Source: Symbiodinium natans
Taxonomy: Eukaryota > Sar > Dinophyceae > Suessiales > Symbiodiniaceae
DNA length: 64,000 nucleotides
Direction: 5' to 3'
Assembly: GCA_905221605.1 (NCBI GenBank)
Contig: CAJNDS010002434.1
Span: 62,001-126,000 of the forward strand
Part shown: positions 54,836-64,000 of the stretch, in pieces
Numbering within the stretch: position 1 is the stretch's first letter
Layout: each line of letters opens with the position of its first letter
Made by a program: the position numbers and the translations under genes
The notes under the pieces: model-generated
Databases searched by the model: none
Told to the model about the DNA's origin: nothing
Seen by the model: the letters and a program-made list of their open reading frames with translations, nothing else

Positions 54836-56575
54836 TCAAACACACCAAGGCCCACGGCCAACGAGATTCACAGGCGTATGGTGCACAAAGTGCCATATCA
54901 GGACGCCAAGCCAGCGGTCTCGGCACTCATCAACCTTCGTCTTCTCAATGATCTCTTTCTGCAGCGCTGCCGGGATCCACCAGTTCACCATGTACCCGGA
55001 ACCCTTCGTCTCGTTGGCACCCAAGACAAAGCATGCATCATGCGGGCCCAGGCTTGTGGCAAACATACCGGCGCCCCACGGCCACCAGGTCGAAATCAGA
55101 TTCTTGCTGGCGTTGCTGCCTCCTCTCTGGAGCTTCATCACATTCTTGCAGGCATGGAAGGCCTGCTCCTCGCCTGGGTAAGAGATCTTGGGCACCGGCG
55201 GTAGCTCCCACTTGCCTCGCCACACTTGCAAGCAAAGACCGATTTAGACACTTGTCCATCATGCCATCAAAAAACTCCATGGACAGCAGAATTCTAAGCC
55301 TAAGCAGAATTGAGAGCCGAATGTTTAGTTGTTTGCAGAAGGCTGGTCGAGCCTGGCTCGCCGATGCAGCCGTAGTTGCAGTCCCCGACCGCGAAGATTG
55401 TTCCATCCGCCCACACGCCACCGCCCTCGCTGGGCTTCTTTGTGACCTGTAGGTGCTTGTTCATGTGGATCCAACCACCTCCACCGGGGCCTTTGTCCGA
55501 CAGGGTACACTTAGGCATGAAGTAGTTCGAAGCTTTCACACCGATGCACACGTACGTTTCATCGGCCCCATTCGGAAGCTCCACCTTCTTCCAGAAGTCA
55601 GGATTCTTGGGTTCATAGCCACAGTTGTAGAACTCCTTGATGCCACAGGCATTCATGTATTCAGAGCAGTAGGTTGCAGCGCTATCGGGCAGTGGCCCAA
55701 GACATTTCGGAAGAAAGTCGATGATGGTCAACTTTAGATCCGGGAAGAAGTGTTCGAGCTCCGTGGCCCACTCCACTCCAATGAATCCAGCACCAACCAC
55801 AAGGATCGTTGCCTTCCTCTTGTTCAGATCCTGCAACTTGTGGTATTCCTCCAAGACGTGGCGGCGACGGCCTTCGAGAAAACGCTCATCGATATGCTTC
55901 CAGTCACTAACAGCCCTACCCTCCTCATGAATGGTCGGGAACCATAAGCTCTCGCCCATGGGCTTGAAGGGTCCAAAATTACAGCCCGAGCAGATGATGC
56001 AGTAGTCAAAACCGATCTCATCCACCGTCTTGAAAGACATGGTCTTGATGCTGGCAGTCTTCTTCTCACCATTTAGCTCCTTCACCTTCGGCATTCAAGA
56101 GGCAACACGGGTCACTGCAGCAACATCAGCATCTTACTGACAATGCAACCCCACTGCCACGCATTACGATCCCGGCACCTCTCCCCATATGTACTTCACA
56201 CCCATCTTGCGCTCCAACACTGGCTGCAAAGTGAAAGTCAAGGAGTCTAGGTGCGCAGGCTTCACGAAGGCCCGCAGAACGCCTGACGACAGGGGAGGGG
56301 ACGGGGGGAGCAACAGGAGCAACACACGCGAGGAGTCCCTGTTCTGGCTTCCGACAAGGCGGCCTGGCGTGTACTCAAAATATTCCTTGGCATCGACGAC
56401 GGTAACAAAGAACTGCGACTTTAGCTCGCGCGCGCAGAAGCTGCCCGAGAACTGCGCACCTCAATGCGATAGCAGATTTCAGCCAAAAAAAACATCCGAG
56501 AGAATATGGAACCTGAAGCTCTTGAACCAACACGTCCGAGCCACCGATGACCAGGCAACGCGGCTTTGGCGCCAT
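54836..56575 (-). CDS. FSP1/AIFM2-like FAD-dependent NADH:quinone oxidoreductase, five exons, complete
   Basis: Five exons join in frame to 1,347 bp (448 residues): 56575-56542, 56459-56364, 56282-56179, 56085-55353, 55215-54836. Introns are 82, 81, 93 and 137 bp; three start GC, one GT, all end AG|G. The protein starts MAPKPRCLVIGGAQFSGS (FAD-binding loop), then VTVVDAKEYFEYTPG, VLRAFVKP, MGVKYIWGEV and YCIICSG. ILVVGAGFIGVEWATEL (GxGxxG at 176-181) binds NAD(P)H. GTIFAVGDCN (near 313) contacts FAD. After GEP comes WELPPVPKISYPGEEQAFHA, then a C-terminal FVLGANETKGSGY and VLIWHFVHHTPV. This is the AIFM2/NDH2 fold, enzymes that reduce ubiquinone or related quinones with NAD(P)H at membranes and protect lipids from oxidation. 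It lies 316 bp from the glutamate-cysteine ligase stop, on the same strand. The FAD loop has an unusual GGAQFSG spacing that depends on my first splice join. Confidence 0.87.
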
Positions 56576-56890
56576 GGCTGCTTTCCCTAGCTGCTGCTCG
56601 AAGCAAAAGCTGGAGGTGAAGGTTCGTGCAATTGCGTGCAACAATCCATGCGCTTGCAGACAGAAAGTTTTAGAGCATAGCCGCTTTCTGGCCTCGCATG
56701 TTCAACATGGAGCCTTTCTTCAGTGAGCAGTCGATGGGTGTTTTGATGTGGTTTGAACCGATGAGCTTGTGCCATCCAAATCGCATCCACCCCCAGGTTT
56801 TGGAGCTGGAGCTGGAATGAAAGAGCCTTGCTTCGGGCCAACTTGATTGGCCGCTCTCGCTTAGGCCCTTGGTGGTCACATAGCTTTCGC
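56576..56890. other. short intergenic gap (315 bp)
   Basis: Separates two same-strand genes. It carries no repeat or recognised motif. Its small size fits polycistronic transcription with spliced-leader addition, though no leader acceptor could be fixed. Confidence 0.5.
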
Positions 56891-58996
56891 TCAGGCATAA
56901 CCTCCCTGTTCTCGGAGTTCCAGGCTCCCCTGTCTGCTGACCGGCGGCTCCAACGCGGTAGCCAGTCCACTACTTTGGCGGCGCATATGTGCACTGGATG
57001 GAGCAGAGAATGTCCCATCACATTGGGCCGCTCGAGACATGATCTTGTGCAGTAAACCCCGTCGATCTTCCGGGCCAAGCTTCTCCCCAAAGAGCGGTGT
57101 CTCATAGTGACCCTCCTTGTGCACAGGCTCGATAAGAACATCTCCGAGCAACTCCGGACAGGGCCGTCTTCCAAGGCCGATATCACTGCAAGCATGGACA
57201 AGGTCGTAAGCAATCGTCTCCGAGACCACGGAGTCCAGCTTGTAGTCCTTGTGAGAGTGCACGAAGTTCCGCATCCAGGTTGCGGGCGTCATCAACTCAC
57301 CTGTGGCCCTGTCCTTGATGAGCTTCAAGTATTGGTCTAGCCTCTTGAAGGAGCTCTCGTCACAGCCGATGTGCTCCAAGTATGCGTAACATAAAGGTAC
57401 CAGTCCCGGAAAATAGCAGCTCTTGCCATTCATGATTTCGTCCATGGTCATTTCCTCATGGCTAGACTTGGACTCTGCCTTGGGGCCCAGCTGTGGACAA
57501 AACTGATGCATCATCTCGTCAGTGTCATCCGGCAGAATGTGCTTCCGGAACCAGAACTTGCTCTGCCGCACGGAATCTACTCCATGGGCTCGCTTCATGT
57601 TCTCGTCTACCAGAGACAAAGGTGAGAGAAGGGTCAGGTTGAACACCAGGATGGCGCGCGTCACGATGACGATGAAGGCGGTGAAGGCTGCATTCTCGAA
57701 ATCTGTCAGCTGGACTTCCATTGAACGGAACTCAGTCCGCCAGCCAATATGAGGAGAGCAAGCGGTGCTTGGGATTGGAGGTGGCTTCCAGCGAACCGTC
57801 TGCCAATTTGTGGATTGAATGCTCTCGAAGTGATCGGTGGACTGCTCATCATCAAGCTCCACATGGCCTTCGAAGACCACGAGTGGGTCGCGAGTGAACA
57901 AATGAGAGATATGCTTGGAAAGTGCGTCGTCAACTCCTTCCTTCGAAAGGAGAGACTCCATTTCTTCATCGACTTCGCAGACGATGTCGTTGTAGCCGGC
58001 GGAAGCTGGGTGGATGTAGCAGGAGATGGAGTCGTACCGACTCTTGCTCTGCCTGCGCGTTCCAGCCCCTGCCATACGCTGATCGGGCTTGGATTCGCCC
58101 TCGCCGCGTTCAGCTGGGGTCCGGTCATCCACTGATTGGCTGATGATGTTCCAGCGTACATCGGTGGCCGCCAGCCGGCCCTTCACCACAGGCGTCGCAG
58201 CCGTGAGTGCCATCATGATCGGCGCGAGGACGGCAAGCTGGTCATACAGGAGCCGCGACTCGTCGATATCGCTGGCCTGGAATGTTACTTGGAGGCAGCA
58301 GCAGCCCATGCCAAAGGCCATGCAATCCATGTGAATGTTGGGTTCGGGGTCGCTTTCGAACTCTTTTGTGTTCACGTCCTTGAAGAGAGGGACCCGGATG
58401 TCAACCTTCTCTCCTCGTCGTCGCCGAATGTTGCCCGTAAGGGTTGCAAACCTGGGGTGGGGGTTGATGCAAGTGTCTGGGACGTACTCCGATTGCGAGG
58501 CTTCACCGCCAGGTGGCGCGAAGGGATGCACGAACTCCCCCACACCCATCAACGGGAATGTCACCAGAGTCGGAGCAATCTCATCATCATTCAGCACGGA
58601 GAGAAGTCTTCCACGGCGAAGTCTCATATTCTGTTCCACACTCACGAGGCTCATGGTGTAGCCACCATACGGGAGGCTGGGGGTGCCCTCCAGCATCCAG
58701 CTGCCATACTCTTGATGCCACGCACACCCTCGAAAAGCATTCATGTCCTGCTCCTGCTTCCGCAGACCCTCCATAACCTCAGGCCCCCTCAAGGTCAACT
58801 GCACTCGCTTGCTGGAGGGGTCCAGCTTCAACAATGCATACTCAATTTCGTCTCCGTAGAAAAGGCGATCGTTCTCCAGGTGTCGCAAACGCTTGTGCGT
58901 CGCAATGAACTGAAGAACCCCGTGGCGACGAACGTACTGGCAGTGCTCCAAGGAATCATTCCAGTGCAAAGGCTTGCCGACTTTCAACAGCCCCAT
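56891..58996 (-). CDS. GCLC: glutamate-cysteine ligase catalytic subunit (gamma-glutamylcysteine synthetase), single exon
   Basis: Makes gamma-glutamylcysteine, the first and limiting step of glutathione synthesis, from Glu, Cys and ATP. ATG 58996 gives about 701 residues, close to the eukaryotic length, with the classical start MGLLKVGKPLHWNDS and QYVRRHGVLQFI. Further landmarks: FYGDEIEYALLKLD, EYGSWMLEGTPSLPYGGY, RRGRLLSVLNDDE, NIHMDCMAFGMGCCCLQVT, HIGWRTEFRSMEVQLTDFEN, and a C-terminal LGPKAES/FPGLVPLCYAYLE region. It is uninterrupted by introns, unlike its neighbours. The same frame is open upstream to about 59173 and contains another ATG (59128) that would add a hydrophobic, signal-like head; see findings. 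The last 60 residues are Ser/Arg-rich and not typical of the family. A 343-residue plus-strand frame over the same DNA is a shadow. Confidence 0.93.
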   Translation of the reverse strand: MGLLKVGKPLHWNDSLEHCQYVRRHGVLQFIATHKRLRHLENDRLFYGDEIEYALLKLDPSSKRVQLTLRGPEVMEGLRKQEQDMNAFRGCAWHQEYGSWMLEGTPSLPYGGYTMSLVSVEQNMRLRRGRLLSVLNDDEIAPTLVTFPLMGVGEFVHPFAPPGGEASQSEYVPDTCINPHPRFATLTGNIRRRRGEKVDIRVPLFKDVNTKEFESDPEPNIHMDCMAFGMGCCCLQVTFQASDIDESRLLYDQLAVLAPIMMALTAATPVVKGRLAATDVRWNIISQSVDDRTPAERGEGESKPDQRMAGAGTRRQSKSRYDSISCYIHPASAGYNDIVCEVDEEMESLLSKEGVDDALSKHISHLFTRDPLVVFEGHVELDDEQSTDHFESIQSTNWQTVRWKPPPIPSTACSPHIGWRTEFRSMEVQLTDFENAAFTAFIVIVTRAILVFNLTLLSPLSLVDENMKRAHGVDSVRQSKFWFRKHILPDDTDEMMHQFCPQLGPKAESKSSHEEMTMDEIMNGKSCYFPGLVPLCYAYLEHIGCDESSFKRLDQYLKLIKDRATGELMTPATWMRNFVHSHKDYKLDSVVSETIAYDLVHACSDIGLGRRPCPELLGDVLIEPVHKEGHYETPLFGEKLGPEDRRGLLHKIMSRAAQCDGTFSAPSSAHMRRQSSGLATALEPPVSRQGSLELREQGGYA

Positions 58997-61516
58997 GTCT
59001 CTCAGCACCACATTCCTCTTTGCAAATGGATCCGCCACATGAATTTCAGCTCGAGCCGCGGGAATTGCGCAGGCTGCCAGCTCAAGACAGTGGCACGCGA
59101 TCAAGCAACATGTGGTGACAAGCCCCATCTGGCCTGCTTGGATGATGGCACAGCAGCAATGGCATGAGGACACCTTGCCGAGTCACAGACGCTCCAAGTT
59201 GCTTTGATGACTGTCGGCATCTGCCAATGCTACTGTCACAGCTGTGCGGACAAGCACCCGATTTTCGAGCCACTCAGGGCTGCTGAGTGGATTGGACGAC
59301 GAGCTGCGCTGCTCTACTTTCCGAGCAAAGGCTGTGCTCACCTGTTGAAGGGTGACATGCCGTGCCTGCTTACTGCAGGGTGAGACTACAAACATTTGAA
59401 GCCTGGAAGATCAGACGACTCAGTTGATTCGCGTTGGGAATCAAGTCGGAACCCGTTGCCATTTCAGACGTCGAGGTGTCGGACAGGGACATATGCAATG
59501 CTGGCTCCTGGAAAAGCAGCGGCACCACTGCAAGCACCAAAGAATCGAGCTTGCGTGCCCCCTTGCCTGGAGCCAGTAGCTTGCGTGGAACGGTCAGGAC
59601 CTGAAGCGCTTCAGAAGAAGGAAACCAAACTAAACCAAACTATGCATGGCACCTGGCGTTTTCCGTGCTTTCAGGCCTCGATGATCGGAGCCATGAAGGT
59701 GACACACATAAGGAAGTTCCTCACACGCGTACCATGCCAACACGCTTTCGTGCTGCTCACCTGTTCATATGACACATGCCACGACCATGCCACCATGGCT
59801 CCCGGTTCCATCGGCCGTGATGGGTACTTTTGATCCATCCTGGGACTTGGCGGTGACTCCGCGTCAAGGGGGGGGGCAGGGGCGGGCCCGAGCGCAGGCA
59901 AGTAGCAGGCTCAACGAGATGCGCGACTGGCCACGTCAAAGGAAAAGAACCTTCCCAAGTACCAACCTGGGCACAGGGTGAAGAAAACAGAGGGGCGAGG
60001 AATTATTTTGTACCTCTTTTGTTCGACCGTTGTACTTTGTGTCTATTAGCTAGTCTCGGGTTTTTCGAAAGCTGTAGGCCCACCAAATGTTGATAACGAA
60101 CCTCTATGTGCTCGACCTCACAAAAACCCTACACCTAAATTTCCTCTGTAATGTCACAGGCAAAACAACTTTTTCCTCCGTACGTTGCAAGGAAACTCAG
60201 GCAAAACAAAACAAAAAAAAACAAAAACAAACAAAAAAAACGGAAAACAAAAAAAATAAGGGGCCAAAGATGGCCAAAGCAGAGGCGACCCTGACAAGCA
60301 CCGCTGAGACGAAACAGCCCCATGCACTCCGACCACAGACTGTGCATACATGTCGTGCGTCAATGGCACCTCTGCCAAACTCACCCTGACCTTTTGCCCT
60401 CCAGCTCGTCAGATCTCCTCCCTCGTGGGATGTCCTTCCCCGCCTGATGTTTGCTTCCAGACTGCCTGCGGCCCGCGCGTTCACCAACGATCGAGAACGC
60501 AGCATCTTGGAGCCGACTTCGCTCTTGGATGTTGCCTCTGGTGTTGCGCAGCTTGTGATTCAATGGACTCTGCGCCGCCAGGAGAGAAGCTGGATGCCAC
60601 GTCATGCCGCGTTTCGGCCAAACCAGCTCAAGAGGGCATCTGCAATAGGGCCGGTCGACGTTTTCATGGTCATTTGGCATAGTGAAGACACATTAGGCCC
60701 CAGTTAGACGTAATACTATGCAGCACCGCTCACACGAGGGGGCGCTTGCGCGAGTTTGTGGAAAAGCGCTGCACATGCGTTGTCTCGACGACTTACTGAA
60801 ACACGAGAAAAAGCTGTGGGGCAGATCGGGGCAGATCGGGGTAGCATGAAGTATGCTTTTTCTCCTGCCGAAAGAAGACCGTAAGCTGGTTTCGACTCTC
60901 GCACTCGCACGAAACATGCAAAGTGGTTTAATGAGTCTGTGACGCCCGACTATGTCGTTTTTTATGTGCAGACCACTTGCAGACCCATGCAGGTTGCCAT
61001 CCTCGCTGCGCATGGTGCCGGGCGAATTAGCAACTAGATCGCTTCGAACACATCAGGGCGCCGTTTACGTGCGCAAACCCAGGACATGCATCCCATACCA
61101 GAGAGTGCCGCTGGCATCGCCCCCACCTGAGGATGCAGGAAGGGCTTGTGGCATCATACACGACCCAACTCGGATCTTTCGAGCTCGTGATGCACCTCCA
61201 CACAGCACAGCCCCTGGGCGACCCTCGAAAGAGTAAAGCAAAGACAATATCAAGGTTCGCGTTGTCGCGAAACTGAATGCAGAACTGTGGCTACAGGCCA
61301 CAAGACAAAGTAGCCACTTGGAAAGCTGTTGGGGCCATCTCAACCACTGGGTTTCTGCAACCCAGCCAACGTGCTAAGAGCCTGACCACCATGACCCCTC
61401 CATGTGACACGGCAGGTATCCGATCACCTTGCCAGTATAGAGCCACTGTTGCAACTGAAATCTGATTTTACACAGAAACACACCCATACATTGCACACGC
61501 GCTCACACATTCATAC
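58997..61516. other. upstream region of GCLC and intergenic stretch
   Basis: 58997-59173 is open in the GCLC frame (possible N-terminal extension). Beyond this I see no exon with support. An A-rich patch with AAAACAAAA units lies at 60204-60262. Two tandem GGGGCAGATC units lie at 60820-60840. Confidence 0.5.
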
Positions 61517-61628
61517 CTTGTATGTTCGCAATGATGGGGTGATAGTCTTTCAGCTGCAGCAAATAGAGCAGGAAGCCCACCGCCATCACAAGCACACATA
61601 CGTGTGATACCAAGGTAACGAAATAAAC
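61517..61628 (-). CDS. isolated exon with one transmembrane helix
   Basis: A 112-bp minus-strand segment framed by CCTGAG|G and a canonical GTATGA donor. It reads VYFVTLVSHVCVLVMAVGFL, then LYLLQLKDYHPIIANIQ: one membrane helix and a soluble start. It most likely belongs to a multi-exon membrane protein. Neighbouring exons were not identified and no family is recognised. Confidence 0.42.
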
Positions 61629-62955
61629 CTCAGGGTGATTCATGGACCTCTCCTGTCCAAGATGCCACGCGAAAAAAAACAATTCCAATGCCACCCACTC
61701 CGACTTTCAGAAAGCCGAGCGTCTCGATTCCAGAGTCCTGCATCCCTTAGCCAGCAAGTCATGGCTGCCAGTCTCCGACGCCACCCTGCAAAACATACTC
61801 CAAGGAGCCAATGCTTTTTGCAGAGAAGCCAGTACTCGGCAATAAGGCCAATCTTGAAGACGCCTTGTCCTCACAACAAGCCAGGCACCGAGAGGGCAAT
61901 GTCTCAAGAATGAGGCCTGGGAGGCGGACCAAACAAAGTAAAAGCAAAGCCCAGTGTGTGTATCATACATTTGACGTAGTCGTCCTCGGATGCGACTCAT
62001 CTTTACGCAAATCGGGTGACAGTTCTTGCACAGCCAGGCACATTCCAAGGTACTGAAGCACATGTCTCTTCTTTAGGTCAAGGTCGAGATGTCTAGATGT
62101 GCCGCGACACCGGTGGCACAGCAAGGGCTATGGTCAGCGCTGCATTGCCAAGGCCTGCCCCAGCCTGAAGCGCCAAATTTCGCCAGATGCCAGTTCAAGA
62201 GATGCAGACTTTGAGTGCACTGTTGGCTGCGATACCGTTTGCAGGCCAGCGGCTAGCAGGCATGCTTTCCTGAGGAATTTGAGCCCACCGTCGTCATGGT
62301 GCGCCTTGAACGCCTCGAATGAGCATTCGTTACGATGCCGGTGGCCTACAGAGCTCGAAAGTGCCACGTGCTCAACTGAAGCCAGGCTTCATGCAGCGCG
62401 GCAGTCAGGCAGACCTTCATGGGCCCAAACTGTTCAAAAACGCTGGCGTGCCAACAATCCACCCAGTGCCACGTGCTAGGGTGCTGGCTACGGGTACGCA
62501 CAAGGTGTAGGCCGCAGCGGCAACAGGTCGCGCTGGCCAAGAGTCAAAGCCAATACAAACATTGTAAGATTTGAACATTCCTGGGCACTCAGTTGCGAAG
62601 TGGGATCCGCATGATGCTGCTAAAATTGCAACACTTGGTAACTCAAGACCTCATATGCATCAATTGAGCTGCGAGTGATGTTGTTGTCATACACAAACGC
62701 GGGCTGTGCCGCCAGTGTGACTACCCACGCCAATCCAAGCATTCCGAAGAGCATAAAATCCTTGACTGTCAAAACGCTTCAAGACAGCATCAGGACAGCA
62801 CGAAAAAATCGCAGGACCTGAAGTCATTCACCACCATGTCTGTGCAAACAAGCCTCAAACAGCAAGGCCGTTACGCAGGGAGACAAGGGGGAGTCCCCAA
62901 CGAGCGTCCTGACAACCAAGCTGCGATTGTGCATCTCGCAGCGTCGCACTCACGA
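61629..62955. other. intergenic stretch, possible minor exons
   Basis: Minus frames at 61947-61759 and 62367-62134 (for example GGLKFLRKACLLAAGLQTVS) have coding-like composition but no splice or family support. Nothing else seen. Confidence 0.35.
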
Positions 62956-62959
62956 AGGA

Positions 62960-63587
62960 TTACACGGGGCATGTCGACGACCATCGACATCGCCCTGCTG
63001 CAGCTATCCTTCGTATAGCATTCAGGTTCCACTTTGCATTCGCAACCTCCTCTTCCATGGACACCTGGAGTGATATGCAAGCAGCGCCGGTCAATGAGCC
63101 ACATTCGAAAACTTCGAGGCAGCTGACCTCTGTTGCCTCCTCTTTGGGCTCTCGAAGGCTCAGATGCATCTTGCGGCAGCCACTTTGAGCCAAAAGCTGT
63201 ATGTAGAAAGTCCTAGGAGTTATTGAAGAAGCCACGCGTTGCTCCCCAAAAGCAGTTAACTCTAAAGCTGAGCGCCGCACTCTGCTCACAATGACCACCC
63301 CCATGGCTTTCAAGCAAGTGCCGTCTCTGAGCGCTGCAGGAGGCTTCGGTCAAGATGGTGGATCGCAAGACTAACACACTCGAAAGTACAGAAGAAGATG
63401 AACGAGTGAGAATGACAGCTGTTAAACATGCCAAGCACCAGTGCAGGCATTTTGCCCTCCTTGGTGTTCTTACCTGAGCACTGCCGAGATACACCCACAC
63501 CTCCGACGTGGTGACATTCGACGGCCTTCCATCTTTCCGGGATAGCACAAAGCCTGAGAGCCCAGCCCTTGCCCTTGGCATGGGCAC
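62960..63587 (-). CDS. hypothetical gene, at least two exons
   Basis: The exon at 63587-63474 (114 bp) is framed by TTTCAG|G and a GTAAGA donor. It reads GLSGFVLSRKDGRPSNVTTS, then EVWVYLGSAQ. Further down, an ATG at 63169 opens MHLSLREPKEEATEVSCLEV and a run to 62960. That ATG lies 15 bases after a CTTTTGGCTCAAA sequence resembling the dinoflagellate spliced leader end (see findings). The two pieces could be exons of one gene, or the end of one gene and the start of another. No family recognised. Confidence 0.35.
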
Positions 63588-64000
63588 CTGAAACATGCTT
63601 TGCCAATCGGCGCAAAGCTGATGATGCGCATGGCTTGTGAAATGCCCTACTGTTCCTCGTGCGCCTGGACTTTGAGGTGCCGCTAGCCCCGCGTCCTGGC
63701 GAAGCCTCGTCAACTTCGTTCAATTTGGTCTGTCCAGGCCAATTCTTGCTGAATTCAGCACGTGCTTGAGCCCCCCACAGCAAAGGCGAGGCCATGCCGA
63801 CAGCATCCTACGCAGGCTTGTGACCGGTTTCGACACCTATCTGACTGTCATCAATCCGCACAAACCGAGGGAATTGGGAACTGCATGCGTAACACCAATG
63901 CGACCCGTGCGGGGCGAGGCCCGCGCGGGGTGCAAAGGAGGAACCTTACACTCCAAACTCTACGCCGGAGCCGAAGTGGATGACTTACTGTCGACGAACC
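63588..64000. other. window edge, nothing recognised
   Basis: No exon or repeat that I can support. A GC-rich patch with GCGGGG units lies at 63905-63932. Confidence 0.4.

Noticed and set aside
58136-59167. 343-residue open frame on the plus strand
   Set aside because: It lies exactly opposite the conserved glutamate-cysteine ligase coding sequence and has no family features; an antisense shadow.

Overview
The window reads as nuclear DNA of a dinoflagellate, most likely a Symbiodiniaceae symbiont. Evidence in the sequence: genes are cut into short exons; most introns I could join in frame start with GC (a few with GT or GA) and end AG followed by G in the next exon; gene density is low, simple repeats are abundant, and the proteins are eukaryotic. 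No bacterial operons, promoters, ribosome sites, tRNA, rRNA, CRISPR arrays or autonomous transposons were recognised. The species call is an inference.

All genes I can support lie on the minus strand, so the 64 kb looks like one directional gene array. From high to low coordinate (the direction of transcription): a hypothetical gene near 63 kb and an isolated membrane exon near 61.6 kb; glutamate-cysteine ligase (58,996-56,891); a five-exon FSP1/AIFM2-like NADH:quinone oxidoreductase (56,575-54,836); a multi-FKBP/TPR immunophilin (54,123 to about 51,070); a heptatricopeptide/FASTK-like organellar RNA-binding protein (about 49,450-47,347); a COMT-like O-methyltransferase (47,012-46,071); an unknown multi-exon gene (45,485-43,718); small unknown exons at 40-42 kb; a GT34-type glycosyltransferase (36,881-35,899); a class I SAM methyltransferase (35,573-34,494); further unknown exons at 29-34 kb; a Dpy-30/RIIa scaffold with six helical repeats (28,399-25,944); a coiled-coil gene (20.6-18.3 kb); a Neuralized-repeat gene (14.3-13.9 kb); an RS-rich protein with a SPOUT/RlmH-like core (10,542-8,896); a HAD phosphatase built from at least twelve small exons (6,424 to about 4,590); and a CCCH zinc-finger gene (2,643-2,193).

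The genes do not form one pathway. Common themes are redox defence (glutathione synthesis beside a quinone oxidoreductase), RNA handling (RS/SPOUT, CCCH, organellar repeat protein) and methylation. Between genes lie microsatellites, many minisatellites with a 9-bp period, an inverted pair of repeat clusters at 37.5-38.8 kb, two copies of a GC-rich dispersed repeat 47 kb apart, and telomere-like TTTAGGG motifs inside an FKBP-gene intron.

Limits: exon joins were made by eye from reading frame, splice rule and family similarity. First exons, UTRs and many unknown genes remain incomplete.
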